The notes beneath the pieces are model-generated. The model was not told where the DNA came from. It saw nothing but the letters and a program-made list of their open reading frames with translations, and searched no databases. The position numbers and the translations under genes are program-made. From an uncultured Myxococcales bacterium (GTDB lineage Bacteria; Myxococcota_A; UBA9042), in NCBI GenBank assembly GCA_903929795.1, contig CAIYWC010000080.1, forward strand, positions 1 through 64,000: 64,000 nt of DNA, written 5' to 3'. Positions 8,456 through 17,545 of this stretch are shown one piece after another (position 1 is the first letter of the stretch; each line of letters starts with the position of its first letter).

Positions 8456-9090
8456 GGGTTTGTCTCCGTTGGCGCGCGAGCCACGGCGGTCGCGAGCAGC
8501 GCCTCGACGCGCGCAAGCTCCTGGCGCAGCCGCGGCGGATCAAACTCGCCCGGTCCGCGCCAGTTAGGGTAAGTCTGCGTCAAATGGCGAAAATCATTCG
8601 CTAAATCTGCCACGACGCGCGGCTCCAGTGAGCCCATCCGCAGGCCGCCTTGACCGTCAGCCAGCAGGATCCAGCGCAGGTATGCCCGGCAAAAGCGCGT
8701 CTCGGGCGCGTCCGGCGACACGGCCAACAGCGCGTCGACCGCTTTGCGAATATCTGGAAAATGTTCCATGAAATCAGGTGCATGAGACACGCGCACGACC
8801 GCATTCGCGACCAGCTGACGCGCCGCCGGGTTGTGGGCAAGCGTCGGGCCATCGACGCTTTGCAAGAAGTCCTCCAGCAGCGACCAGACGGCCTGGTGCG
8901 CGCCAATCGCGTTCAGCCCGTCCAGCAGCCGATCCAGCTCCACGGACGGTGGCAGCGCGACCTCATGCAGCACCAGCGGCGGCGGCGGCTGTCCCGCGGG
9001 CTGAAACGGCGAAGCCGGCGGCGGCCGGTGCTCGCACGCCAGCAGGATCGCGAGGCCGCACGCGGCGAGGCAGCGGGTCAGTTGGCGCAT
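8452..9090 (-). CDS. Predicted lipoprotein of unknown function
   Basis: This 212-residue protein has a lipoprotein signal ending in LLAC (Cys19), a Pro-rich linker and a mostly helical body with no recognised domain. Start ATG 9090 was chosen because it begins the signal peptide. The much longer open frame upstream only reads through folK in another frame. The start overlaps the folK stop by 13 bases and the stop overlaps the flippase start by four, so folK, this gene and the flippase form one translationally coupled unit. Confidence 0.75.
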   Translation of the reverse strand: MRQLTRCLAACGLAILLACEHRPPPASPFQPAGQPPPPLVLHEVALPPSVELDRLLDGLNAIGAHQAVWSLLEDFLQSVDGPTLAHNPAARQLVANAVVRVSHAPDFMEHFPDIRKAVDALLAVSPDAPETRFCRAYLRWILLADGQGGLRMGSLEPRVVADLANDFRHLTQTYPNWRGPGEFDPPRLRQELARVEALLATAVARAPTETNP

Positions 9091-9572
9091 GGCGCAATCG
9101 TCCAACGGCGCGGCAAACCCGAGAGCAACGCGTCGATCGTCTGCCCCGAGCGCACGTCGACAAAATTTGGCGCGACTTCCGCCAGCGGCAACAGGACAAA
9201 ATCGCGTTGAGCCATCCGCGGATGCGGCAGCTGGAGCCCGGTCTCGTCCAGCCGCACGCCCTGCCAGTCCAGCAGATCGAGGTCCAGCGAGCGCGCCCGC
9301 GCCAAACCCTCGCGCTGCCGATCGCGCCCTTGGCTGCGCTCGATCGCCTGCAGGACGGTCAACACGGCCAGCGGCGGCAGGCTGGTCTCGCCCGCGCCGA
9401 CCGCGTTGACAAACGTGCCGCCGCCCACGCCTTCCGCCGGCGTCGACAAGAACAGCTGGCTCAGCTGGGGGTTGCGCAACGCCAGCAGCCCGACGACCGC
9501 GCGCCAGCCCGCGCGGACGTGCCGTTCCGCGTCGCCCAAATTCGACCCCAATGCGATGAGAACCCGCGCCAT
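9078..9572 (-). CDS. folK: HPPK, 6-hydroxymethyl-dihydropterin pyrophosphokinase
   Basis: FolK transfers pyrophosphate from ATP to 6-hydroxymethyl-7,8-dihydropterin in folate synthesis. The 164-residue product has the N-terminal LIALGSNLGD, a central NAVGAGET segment, the Mg-binding motif ARSLDLDLLDW and the conserved LPHPRMAQRDFVLLPLAEVAP-type region (two pieces), all at normal spacing. ATG 9572 gives the expected family length; a longer frame upstream would add a basic, non-homologous extension. It is the first gene of a three-gene minus-strand unit and is divergent from the DsbA-like lipoprotein at 9678. Confidence 0.95.
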   Translation of the reverse strand: MARVLIALGSNLGDAERHVRAGWRAVVGLLALRNPQLSQLFLSTPAEGVGGGTFVNAVGAGETSLPPLAVLTVLQAIERSQGRDRQREGLARARSLDLDLLDWQGVRLDETGLQLPHPRMAQRDFVLLPLAEVAPNFVDVRSGQTIDALLSGLPRRWTIAPCAN

Positions 9573-9677
9573 TGCCCTGCCGCTTCGCCAGAATCGACAG
9601 GCGAGTGGCCTGCATGCTACCGTGTTGCGCCGTTCGCGGCGACCCCCGCGACGTCCTGGTCGGAGGAATATTAGCCA

Positions 9678-10769
9678 ATGAACTTGCGCAAATCCAAGCT
9701 TTTCCCGTTCCTTTTCATGCTGTTGGCCGCATCCATGGCGTTCACGGCCTGCAAACACGCGCAATCTTCGCAAAGCGCGGCTGTCGAAACGCAGGGCCGC
9801 GAGCTACCGCCCGAGCCTGCTGCGGCGCCCGCGACGGCGACGCCAACGGCCGGTGCCGGCGGCGCTGCGCTGCCCAAGGGCGTGGATGCCAAGGACTTGG
9901 ACGCGGCGGAGCAAAAGGTGCTGGCGGAAATTCTCGCCGAGCAGTTCGACCCGTGCGGCAAGCCGCGGTCGTTCGCCAACGCACTGGAGGCGGGCGATTG
10001 CCCGGTCGCGGGGAAGCTGACCCAGACGCTGATCACGTACCTGCAGGCTGGCGCCGGCAAGAAGGCGGCGATCGCCCAACTGCTCAAGGAAGTAGAGCGC
10101 ATCAACACGCTGGTGCAGATCGACAACAGCCACGCACCGCGGCGGGGCCCGGCGGATGCGAAGGTCGTCGTGACGGAATTCAGCGACTTCGAGTGCCCGT
10201 TTTGCCGGCGCGCCGTCATCCCGCTGGAAAAGCTGCAAAAGCACTATGGTTTCGCGCTCTATTACCGGTTTTTTCCGCTCAAGCTCGCGCACCCGAACGC
10301 GGAGGGCGCGGCGCGCGCGGCGTGGGCGGCGCAGCAGCAGAACAAATTCTGGGAGATGCACGACCTGATGTTCGCCAACTCGGAAGGGCTGGATTGGGAT
10401 TCGGTCAAGAAGCTGGCGGTCAAAGCGGGCGTGGACATGAAGAAATTCCTTGCGGATTTCGAGAGTCCCGCGTCCAAGGCCGCGGTTGATGCCGACGTGA
10501 AGGCCGGCGACGAGGCGGGTCTGGACGGCACGCCGACGTTTTACGTCAACGGCCGAAAGGCCGAGACGCTCGCGCAAGTGCAGGAAATCGTGCGTGAATT
10601 GATGCAAGGCGCGGGCGCAAACTTACCTGAACCGCTGGCAGGCGAAGAATTTGGCGCTGGCGATGTCGGCAAGACGGCGGCAGTCAAACCCGCAGCGCCA
10701 AGCCCGGCGGACAAGCCCGCGGATGCCGCCCCAGCCGCAGCAGCACCTGCCGCCGCACCGGTGAAGTAG
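9678..10769 (+). CDS. DsbA-family thioredoxin-like lipoprotein
   Basis: This 363-residue lipoprotein (lipobox FTAC, Cys25) has an Ala/Pro linker to about residue 65, a helical region with two extra cysteines (DPCG and GDCPV), and a DsbA/DsbG-type thioredoxin domain. The active site is CPFC (173-176) in SDFECPFC, with the cis-proline loop GTPTFYVNG near the end. An Ala/Pro tail follows. It probably acts as a periplasmic thiol-disulfide oxidoreductase or isomerase anchored to a membrane. GGAGG lies upstream of the start. It begins a co-directional run with gmk two bases after its stop. Confidence 0.9.
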   Translation: MNLRKSKLFPFLFMLLAASMAFTACKHAQSSQSAAVETQGRELPPEPAAAPATATPTAGAGGAALPKGVDAKDLDAAEQKVLAEILAEQFDPCGKPRSFANALEAGDCPVAGKLTQTLITYLQAGAGKKAAIAQLLKEVERINTLVQIDNSHAPRRGPADAKVVVTEFSDFECPFCRRAVIPLEKLQKHYGFALYYRFFPLKLAHPNAEGAARAAWAAQQQNKFWEMHDLMFANSEGLDWDSVKKLAVKAGVDMKKFLADFESPASKAAVDADVKAGDEAGLDGTPTFYVNGRKAETLAQVQEIVRELMQGAGANLPEPLAGEEFGAGDVGKTAAVKPAAPSPADKPADAAPAAAAPAAAPVK

Positions 10770-10771
10770 CC

Positions 10772-11422
10772 GTGGCACAGGGCACGTTGCTGGTACTCGT
10801 CGGCCCGGCAGGCGCCGGCAAGACGACCTTGGCGCATCTGGTGCAAAATCGCGCTCCGGGCCGCCGCGCGTTTTCCGTCAGCCACACGACGCGGCCGCCG
10901 CGGCCGACAGAGGCGGACGGCGTGGACTACTATTTTGTCGACCGCCCGACGTTCGAGGCGCTGCGCGATCGCGGCGGTTTTGCCGAGTGGGCAGAAGTGC
11001 ACGGCAACCTCTATGGCACGTCGCGCACGGAGATCGCCCGGCTGCACCAGGACGGCAAGGTCGCGCTGTTCGACATTGACATCGTCGGGGCGCACAACCT
11101 CTGGCGGCTGTACCCGGACGAAGTGCGGCTCGCGTTCCTGCTGCCGCCGAGCTGGCAGGTTCTGGTCGATCGCCTGCTGGCGCGCGGCACGGATACGCCC
11201 GAGGTCGTGCGGCGGCGGCTGCGAACCGCGCGGCTGGAGCTACACGCGGTGTGCGCGTCGCCGGCGCCGTGGCACATCGTCGTCAATGACCAGCTCGCGC
11301 TGGCCGCGGAGCAACTGGAAGCGCTGCTGGCGACGCCTCCGCCGCCGGCGCAGGACCCGCGGCTGGATCCGTCGGTCCGGGCGTTCTTGCGCGACGCGGA
11401 GGCCGATCCTCGCGCCGCGTGA
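10772..11422 (+). CDS. gmk: Guanylate kinase
   Basis: Gmk phosphorylates GMP to GDP with ATP. The 216-residue product has the P-loop GPAGAGKTT (11-19), the GMP-binding segment SVSHTTRPPRP-E-DGVDYYFV, and GGFAEWAEVHGN-YGTS and ALFDIDIVGA motifs that match the family. The start is GTG at 10772, two bases after the previous stop. The C-terminal lid region is somewhat diverged and there is a short Pro-rich tail. Housekeeping role. Confidence 0.93.
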   Translation: MAQGTLLVLVGPAGAGKTTLAHLVQNRAPGRRAFSVSHTTRPPRPTEADGVDYYFVDRPTFEALRDRGGFAEWAEVHGNLYGTSRTEIARLHQDGKVALFDIDIVGAHNLWRLYPDEVRLAFLLPPSWQVLVDRLLARGTDTPEVVRRRLRTARLELHAVCASPAPWHIVVNDQLALAAEQLEALLATPPPPAQDPRLDPSVRAFLRDAEADPRAA

Positions 11423-11474
11423 GCGCTTTTGCCAACCTTTGTGGCCCCGGATGCCGGGGCAGTCAGGCGATGAC

Positions 11475-13067
11475 ATGCCGATTCCAGTGACCCACAAGCC
11501 CGTTCGCGTGCGCGTCGCGCCCAGCCCGACCGGCGATCCGCACGTCGGCACGGCCTACATTGGGCTATTCAACCTGGCTTTTGCCCGCTTCCACGGCGGT
11601 CAGTTCGTGCTGCGCATCGAGGACACGGACCAGAAGCGCTCGACGCGGCACAGCGAGGAGGCCATCTACAAGTCCTTGCGCTGGGCGGGGTTGCAGTGGG
11701 ACGAGGGTCCGGACATCGGCGGCGCGTTTGGCCCATACCGCCAGAGCGAGCGCAGCGAAATCTATCGTGAACACACGCAGTTGCTGCTGGACAGCGGCGA
11801 TGCCTACCGGTGTTTTTGCACCGCGGAGCGGATGGACAAAGTGCGCGAGGAGCAGCGCGCGCGCAAGCAAACGGCGCGGTATGACGGGTTTTGCCGCCAC
11901 CTCAGCGCCCAAGAGTCCGAGGCGCGCAGCCTGACCGAGCCGCACGTGATTCGCCTGAAATTTCCGCAAGATGGCGAGACATCGGTGCCCGACGCGCTGC
12001 GCGGCGCGGTCGTTTATGACAACGGCCAGATCGACGACCAGGTGCTGATGAAGTCCGACGGGCTGCCGACCTACCACCTCGCGAACGTGGTGGACGACCA
12101 CCTGATGGCGATCACGCACGTCATCCGCGCGGAGGAATGGCTCAATTCGACGCCCAAGCACCTGGCGCTGTACGCGGCGTTTGGCTGGGAGCCGCCGGTG
12201 TTCGCGCACATGCCGCTGCTGCGCAACGCCGACAAGTCCAAGATTTCCAAGCGCAAAAATCCGACGAGCTTGGAGTACTACCAACGCGCCGGGATCCTGC
12301 CGGAGGCGCTGCTGAACTTCCTGGGACTGATGGGTTATTCGCGCAAGGACGCCGTGGGTCAGGACGTGGAGAAATTCACGCTCGATGAATTCATTGCGGA
12401 TTTGGACTTGACGCGGATCTCGCTGGGCGGTCCGGTGTTCGACCTGCAGAAGCTGGACTGGTTGAACGGGCTGTACCTGCGCGCGATGACGCCCGAACAG
12501 CTGGCCGATCGCGTGACGGCGTTCCAGCGCGAAGGCGATCGGCACGCCGCGGTTGGACAGCTGGTGCAAGAGCGCGTGACGTCGCTGGGCGATTATTTCG
12601 ACCACGCGGGCACGTTTTTTCGCGGCGCGGTGGAGTACGGCTTGCACGCGCGGTACTTCATCGTCGGCGCGGGGAGCCGCAAGAAGACGGCGGTGCGCCT
12701 GACGCGCTTGGAATCCCAGCAGTTTTTCGAACGCTGCACGGCCTCGCTGGAAGAGCAGGCGGTCTGGACGCCGGAATTCATCGAGGCGCGGCTGCGGGTG
12801 ATCTGCGAAGAAGCCAAAGTCGCGGTCGGCGATGGCTTCATGGCGGTGCGCGTCGCGTGTCTGGGCCGTCCGACGTCGCCGCCGCTGTTTGAGAGCCTGC
12901 ATGTGCTGGGCCGCGCGCTGACGCTTTCGCGGCTGCGCCACGCTTCCGGCTTGCTGGCCGATGCGAATTTCCTGCAACGTGCGCTTGCGGACGTTGAAAC
13001 CGAGTTGGCAGCCGCACGTGCGGCGCTGCTCTCTCCCAACCCCACACCGGAGGCTTCCCATGCCTGA
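11475..13067 (+). CDS. gltX: Glutamyl-tRNA synthetase
   Basis: GltX charges tRNA-Glu. The class I signature APSPTGDPHVGTAYIG carries the HIGH equivalent (HVGT, 23-26) and KISKRK is the KMSKS equivalent. A zinc-type CFC...C segment follows RCFCTAERM, and the IEDTD motif is intact. At 530 residues it is about 50 longer than most GltX proteins, the extra length being in the C-terminal half. ATG 11475 gives MPIPVTHKPVRVR just before the signature; the open frame runs far upstream but that part is gmk in another frame. The stop overlaps the next gene by eight bases. Confidence 0.96.
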   Translation: MPIPVTHKPVRVRVAPSPTGDPHVGTAYIGLFNLAFARFHGGQFVLRIEDTDQKRSTRHSEEAIYKSLRWAGLQWDEGPDIGGAFGPYRQSERSEIYREHTQLLLDSGDAYRCFCTAERMDKVREEQRARKQTARYDGFCRHLSAQESEARSLTEPHVIRLKFPQDGETSVPDALRGAVVYDNGQIDDQVLMKSDGLPTYHLANVVDDHLMAITHVIRAEEWLNSTPKHLALYAAFGWEPPVFAHMPLLRNADKSKISKRKNPTSLEYYQRAGILPEALLNFLGLMGYSRKDAVGQDVEKFTLDEFIADLDLTRISLGGPVFDLQKLDWLNGLYLRAMTPEQLADRVTAFQREGDRHAAVGQLVQERVTSLGDYFDHAGTFFRGAVEYGLHARYFIVGAGSRKKTAVRLTRLESQQFFERCTASLEEQAVWTPEFIEARLRVICEEAKVAVGDGFMAVRVACLGRPTSPPLFESLHVLGRALTLSRLRHASGLLADANFLQRALADVETELAAARAALLSPNPTPEASHA

Positions 13068-14193
13068 ATCGAAGCCCACCCAGACCGCGCGCGGCTGGCT
13101 ACAAACGGGACAAGCGCCCAAGGATCGGGTCACGGAAGTGGCGCGGGCCTCGGCGCTGCTGAGCGGGCAGATCCCGCTGATCGCCGCCGCGCTCGTACCG
13201 GCGCTGCAACCGGACGTCGAGATGGCGCTGCTGGTGGAAGCTGATGCGCGCGGCATGCTCGGTCTGGTCGATCTGCTGGCCGAGCACGCCGCGGGCAAGG
13301 CCGTCACCAAACACGCGCGCAAGCTGCTGTTTCGCGCCAAACAGCGCGGGATTGCCGTGCCCGAGCGCGTGCAAGCGCGGGCGCCCGTGAGCTTGGCCGC
13401 GCGGCCGGAGCCGCTGCCGTCCTTTGCCTCGACTTTTGACGCCGACGGCAATCAGCTGCTGATGCTCGGCGGTTGGGCGCCGGCGGAAGGCTCCTGGTGC
13501 CTCGCCGGCTTCGTGCACGACACGGACGGCCTGCATTCGGTCTACTTCATGCCGCACCTGTCGCGCACGGCGCACCGGGAGATCGTCGACAAGATGCGCG
13601 GCAGTTTCCATGGCGAAGTGATTGATGTGCCAAATGATTTCGCCGCGAGCCGCCTGCGCTGGGGCACGGATCGCCGCGATGCGCGCCAAGCCGGCTGGGA
13701 AGGCGATCAAGCGGACGCGCGGCGCATCCTGGCCGACATCGAGCCGCTGGGCGAGATCGAGTTCAACCTGCACAGTGACGACGAGAACCTGCTGACGGCG
13801 CACCTGGACTCGGCGGACGCGATCTGTGCAGTAACGGCCGACCTCCTGGACGCGCGCGCGCTGCGCAAGGCGTGCTTGGCGGCGCTGCAGGCCGAAATCC
13901 GGACGGCGAGCGCGCCCGAACTGGCGGCGGCGCTGGAGACCTGGATCGCCGCGTGGTTTGACGCCGATCGCCGGACGAACTACGCGGGGCGGTTGGAGAT
14001 CGAGGCCTGGCTACGCCATCAGATGAACCAGCGCGAGGAGATGCTGCGGGCGTTGGCCGTGGCCCGGCTGATGCGCGATCTGCAGCGACCAGTCCTCGCC
14101 GCGCCGGTTTTTGCCCACACGGTGCGCCAGCAGCTGCGGCCGGACGTGCTGAAATCGTGGCAGGGAACGCCTGAACCGGGGAGCACGCCATGA
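13060..14193 (+). CDS. Conserved-looking protein of unknown function
   Basis: The 377-residue cytoplasmic protein has no signal peptide, membrane segment or recognised motif. Residues 1-110 are helical and basic. A middle section (about 125-210) is richer in beta-type sequence (LLMLGGWAPAEGSWCLAGF), and the C-terminus is helical. ATG 13060 follows GGAGG by six bases and overlaps the gltX stop, so expression is coupled to gltX. The downstream thiolase overlaps it by ATGA. Tight coupling to translation genes is all that can be said about its role. Confidence 0.7.
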   Translation: MPESKPTQTARGWLQTGQAPKDRVTEVARASALLSGQIPLIAAALVPALQPDVEMALLVEADARGMLGLVDLLAEHAAGKAVTKHARKLLFRAKQRGIAVPERVQARAPVSLAARPEPLPSFASTFDADGNQLLMLGGWAPAEGSWCLAGFVHDTDGLHSVYFMPHLSRTAHREIVDKMRGSFHGEVIDVPNDFAASRLRWGTDRRDARQAGWEGDQADARRILADIEPLGEIEFNLHSDDENLLTAHLDSADAICAVTADLLDARALRKACLAALQAEIRTASAPELAAALETWIAAWFDADRRTNYAGRLEIEAWLRHQMNQREEMLRALAVARLMRDLQRPVLAAPVFAHTVRQQLRPDVLKSWQGTPEPGSTP

Positions 14194-15389
14194 GCGGCGC
14201 GATCTTTGTCGTGGATGCCGCGCGCACTGCAGTCGGGCGGTTTGGCGGTGGTTTGGCGACCGTGCGCCCCGACGATCTGGCCGGCCACATTCTGCGCGCG
14301 CTGGTCGAGCGCAACCGGCTGCCGATGGAGGAGATCGACGAAGTGGTGCTGGGTTGCGCAAACCAGGCGGGCGAAGATAACCGCAACGTCGCGCGCATGG
14401 CCGTGCTGGCCGCCGGGCTGCCGTTCGAGGTGCCCGCGCACACGATCAACCGGCTCTGCGCCTCGGGCCTGGACGCTGTGCACGCCGCGGGCCGCCTGAT
14501 CGCGCTCGGCGAGGCCAACATTGTACTCGCGGGCGGCGTGGAGAGCATGTCGCGCGCGCCGTGGTCGGTGCCCAAGCCGTTCACGGAGCCACCGCGGGGC
14601 AACAACGTGATGTACGACACGGCGCTGGGTTGGCGGTACCCAAATCCGCGGCTGGAGGCGCGGTTTCCGCTGGAGCCGATGGGCGAGACCGCGGAGAACG
14701 TCGCCGAGAAGTTTGCAATCTCCCGCGAAGCGCAGGATCGTTTTGCCGTCGCGAGTCATGAAAAAGCTGTAAGTGCGCGTGGTGCAGGGCGTTTCGCCGA
14801 TGAACTCGTGGCAATTCAGGCGCCCTCAGGGAAAGCGACCGTGACCGTGGATGCCGACGAAGGCCCGCGGCCGGACGCGTCGACCGCCTCGCTCGCCAAG
14901 TTGCGACCGGCTTTTCGCGCCGGCGGCAGCGTGACGGCGGGCAACAGTTCCACTTTGAACGATGGCGCCGCAGGCCTGCTGCTGTGCTCGGAATTCGCGG
15001 TGAAACGCCATAATTTTCAACCGCTTGCCCGCTGGATGGGCGGCGCTTCGGCGGGCGTGGATCCGCGCGTCATGGGCATCGGGCCGGTGCCCGCAGTCGC
15101 CAAGCTGATGACCCGCCTGGGCTGGGAATGGTCCGACATCGGGCTGCTTGAGCTCAACGAGGCCTTCGCGGCGCAGGCGCTCGCCGTGTTGGGCCATTGG
15201 CCGATCGACCCCACGCGCGTGAACGTCAACGGAGGCGCCATCGCGATTGGTCACCCGCTCGGCTGCTCGGGGGCGCGCATCGTCGCGACGTTGCTCCACG
15301 AGATGCGCCGAACCGCCACCCGGCGCGGCATCGCTGCGCTCTGCGTCGGCGTCGGCCAGGGCGTCGCGTCGGCGTTCGAACTGGTGTGA
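14190..15389 (+). CDS. Acetyl-CoA acyltransferase (thiolase)
   Basis: This 399-residue thiolase-superfamily enzyme has the nucleophile Cys90 in [14 protein letters not shown], the [11 protein letters not shown] segment, the catalytic His in [18 protein letters not shown] and the second Cys in CVGVGQGVA. The NRLC-SGLDA form resembles 3-oxoadipyl-CoA thiolases (PcaF/PaaJ) more than biosynthetic acetoacetyl-CoA thiolases, but specificity is not certain. It ends the run that starts at 9678. It may work with the CoA-transferase subunit at 5211 in ketoacid breakdown, which is inference only. Confidence 0.93.
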   Translation: MSGAIFVVDAARTAVGRFGGGLATVRPDDLAGHILRALVERNRLPMEEIDEVVLGCANQAGEDNRNVARMAVLAAGLPFEVPAHTINRLCASGLDAVHAAGRLIALGEANIVLAGGVESMSRAPWSVPKPFTEPPRGNNVMYDTALGWRYPNPRLEARFPLEPMGETAENVAEKFAISREAQDRFAVASHEKAVSARGAGRFADELVAIQAPSGKATVTVDADEGPRPDASTASLAKLRPAFRAGGSVTAGNSSTLNDGAAGLLLCSEFAVKRHNFQPLARWMGGASAGVDPRVMGIGPVPAVAKLMTRLGWEWSDIGLLELNEAFAAQALAVLGHWPIDPTRVNVNGGAIAIGHPLGCSGARIVATLLHEMRRTATRRGIAALCVGVGQGVASAFELV

Positions 15390-15590
15390 AGCGCTCATCG
15401 AGTGAATGGCCCCGACCGCGCACAGCAGTTCGCGCCGAGCCGCAAGCGCGCCCAAGGGCCCCGCGCGTCCGTCAGAGCCGCTGAGTCCAGCGAATTCATC
15501 GGAGCGGGACCGGCCGAGGGAGCGTACTCGCGGAGGTGACCGAGGTCGGCGAGGACATAGGCCGCGGATCGGCCGGGATGCCAACCGCGG

Positions 15591-16280
15591 TCAGTTCGCC
15601 TCGACCAGCGCCGCGAGCCGCTCCTCAAACAGCAGCTCCAGCTCCTCGATCTCGGAACCTTCAATCAAATCCCGTTCCAGATTACGTAGATACACCGCAA
15701 CCGTGCCGTGATCCAGCAGGTCCAGCGACCGGCTGAGCATCCGTCCGCCGTCGGTCTTCTTGGGAATTTCCTCGAACACCGCGGTCAGCTTGAGCCCTTC
15801 CTTGGCGATCTGCCGAAGCACGCGCTGGATGGCCTGACGTGCGGCAGTACGCTCGTAGCGCGCGGGCGCCGGCATCGACGGGTCCACGTCCGCCGCCGCG
15901 GCGTAGCGCTCATCCGCCTCGGGAAAGCGCCCCTGTAGCTCCAGCGACAGCGCCTCGGCCCGCAGCAGCCGCGGATCCTCGCTGTCGATCGCGCGCGCCA
16001 CTTCCAGCTCCACACGGCTCGCGTCAAACCGCCCGAGGTCCGCCAGCAGCTCCGCGCGCCACGTGTACGCTTCCAGCCAATCCGGGTCGAGCTGCACGTA
16101 CTTCGCCAGCGCCTTGAGCGCCTCGTCATACGCGCCCGCCGCGACATGCGCGTCCGCCAGCCACGCCCACAGATCGGGATCGCCGGCCATCTCCGCGCCG
16201 AGCTTGAGACAGAAAGCCACGGCTTCCGCGGGGTTTTCGTCCAGCAAGTACTCGATTTCTTCAATGTCACTGCGTCGCAT
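15591..16280 (-). CDS. TPR-repeat protein
   Basis: This 229-residue cytoplasmic protein has three to four tetratricopeptide-like repeats in the first 150 residues (DPDLWAWLADAHVAAGAYDEALKALAKY and successors). A distinct C-terminal segment contains VFEEIPKKTDGG and an acidic ELELLFEERLAAL end. It is likely a protein-binding scaffold. ATG 16280 sits four bases after GGAGG and was preferred over the start five codons earlier. It is divergent from the ExbB operon. About 200 bases between it and the thiolase stop show nothing recognisable. Confidence 0.8.
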   Translation of the reverse strand: MRRSDIEEIEYLLDENPAEAVAFCLKLGAEMAGDPDLWAWLADAHVAAGAYDEALKALAKYVQLDPDWLEAYTWRAELLADLGRFDASRVELEVARAIDSEDPRLLRAEALSLELQGRFPEADERYAAAADVDPSMPAPARYERTAARQAIQRVLRQIAKEGLKLTAVFEEIPKKTDGGRMLSRSLDLLDHGTVAVYLRNLERDLIEGSEIEELELLFEERLAALVEAN

Positions 16281-16385
16281 GGAGCCTCCGGCCAATGTGG
16301 CGGCGCATCACAGCACTTTGCCGCGGCCAACGTCAACGTCGCGTGCCATGCTTGTGTCGGTTGTGCAGCAACCATTTTGGACTAC

Positions 16386-16413
16386 TTGACCCCACTTCCG
16401 CCGGATGTTATCT
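16386..16413 (+). promoter_or_regulatory. Sigma70-type promoter (TTGACC-16-TTATCT)
   Basis: The -35 TTGACC (16386-16391) is followed by 16 bases and TTATCT (16408-16413). It points to the ExbB gene at 16643 and predicts a leader of about 220 bases, the same architecture as the lipoprotein promoter at 2461. Confidence 0.65.
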
Positions 16414-16419
16414 AGCCCG

Positions 16420-16642
16420 CGGTCAGCACGTCCTTTGGGCGGGCAGGCTGCTGTGTCCTCGCGCCTCCGCCAAGCGGTGAAGGCAACGGCCGCAGGAGCG
16501 CGGTCTTACAGCCGCGCGGGCGAGTAACAGGCTCAAACTGAGTGCAGGGCTCATCTGTTACGCATCAACCGGGGTCATGGACCCCTCTGGAAACGCCCGG
16601 GATCTCCCCGGTCAGCCAGGGATACTAAGGAGCAGAAAACCG
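16420..16642 (+). promoter_or_regulatory. Structured 5' leader of the exbB operon
   Basis: The leader contains an inverted repeat GTAACAG (16524-16530) with CTGTTAC (16555-16561). Inside it is a small CTCA-AAC-TGAG hairpin, and other GC-rich hairpins lie upstream, for example CCGC-CAA-GCGG. No known riboswitch class was recognised. It may tune expression of the motor operon or be processed as a small RNA. Confidence 0.35.
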
Positions 16643-17308
16643 ATGTTTCATACGATTGCCGAAATCTTCGAGAAGGGCGGCTGGGGCATGTGGCCGATTC
16701 TTGGCCACCTCGTCTTCATCATCGCCATCATGTTTGAGCGCATCTTCGTGCTCTACATCCGCTCGAGCGTGAAGAAAGAAGAGTTCATCAAGCTGCTGCA
16801 AGTTCCGATCCTCAAGGGCGATCTGAACCGCGTGCTCAAGGTCTGCGCGACCTACCAGTACCCGCTCGCGCGCATCGTGCACGCTGGCGTGCTCAAGGTG
16901 AAGCGCTCGGACGAAGAGGTCCAGGCGGCGATGGACGAGGCCTACCTGCGCGAGATCCCGGCGATCGAAAAGCGCATCGACTACCTGAATCTGCTCGGCA
17001 ACACGGCGACGCTCGCTGGTCTGCTCGGCACGATCTCCGGTCTGATCGCGACGTTTGGCGCCATTGGTAAGCCGGACGTGGACGCTTCGCAGCGCTCCAC
17101 CCTGCTCGCCAACGGTATCGCGGAAGCGATGAACTGCACGGCGTTCGGTCTGCTCACGGGCATCATCGGCGTGCTTTCGTTCGCCGTGCTGACGTCCAAG
17201 GCCAAGGAAATCAAGTCGGACATCGACGAGGGCACGGTTCGCGTGCTCAACCTGATCGTCGCCAATCGCAACAAGATGGGCGAGATCAAGGACGAAGCGG
17301 CGGCGTAA
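16643..17308 (+). CDS. MotA/TolQ/ExbB-family proton channel protein
   Basis: This 221-residue inner-membrane protein has three hydrophobic segments (about 17-37, 112-137 and 153-178) with a long cytoplasmic stretch between the first two, as in TolQ, ExbB and AglR. LGNTATLAGLLGTISGLIATF and NGIAEAMNCTAFGLLTGI are the family's signature helices. With the two ExbD/TolR-like proteins downstream it would form a proton-driven motor. ATG 16643 follows AAGGAG and starts the first hydrophobic helix region properly. The one-Q-plus-two-R arrangement resembles AglR-AglQ-AglS of the myxobacterial gliding machine. Confidence 0.93.
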   Translation: MFHTIAEIFEKGGWGMWPILGHLVFIIAIMFERIFVLYIRSSVKKEEFIKLLQVPILKGDLNRVLKVCATYQYPLARIVHAGVLKVKRSDEEVQAAMDEAYLREIPAIEKRIDYLNLLGNTATLAGLLGTISGLIATFGAIGKPDVDASQRSTLLANGIAEAMNCTAFGLLTGIIGVLSFAVLTSKAKEIKSDIDEGTVRVLNLIVANRNKMGEIKDEAAA

Positions 17309-17397
17309 GCCCCGTTTCACGGCCCCGCGTCCAACGCGCTGGTTCGCCCAGACACGTTGCGGGGCATCTGGATCGGTTTTCTGCACTGGCTTCTCCT

Positions 17398-17434
17398 GGA
17401 GCGCGGCATGAGCAACCCTGCCGTGCCGCGCTCC
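17398..17434 (+). other. Intra-operon hairpin
   Basis: A perfect 11-bp inverted repeat, GGAGCGCGGCA (17398-17408) and TGCCGCGCTCC (17424-17434), lies in the 237-base gap between the exbB-like and first exbD-like genes. There is no T-tract after it. It could be an RNA processing or stability element setting the Q:R ratio. Confidence 0.5.
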
Positions 17435-17545
17435 GGGGCTGCCTGACTCCGGCGACCGCCGCAAGGCGCACCCGGCAAGGTCAGTGGGCAAAAGACCCGG
17501 AATTGACTCTGATTTTTTGACTCTCTCAGACGGAACGAGGACACA

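Noticed and set aside
11565-13451. A 628-codon minus-strand frame opposite gltX
   Set aside because: It is a shadow of gltX, with composition unlike any neighbour.
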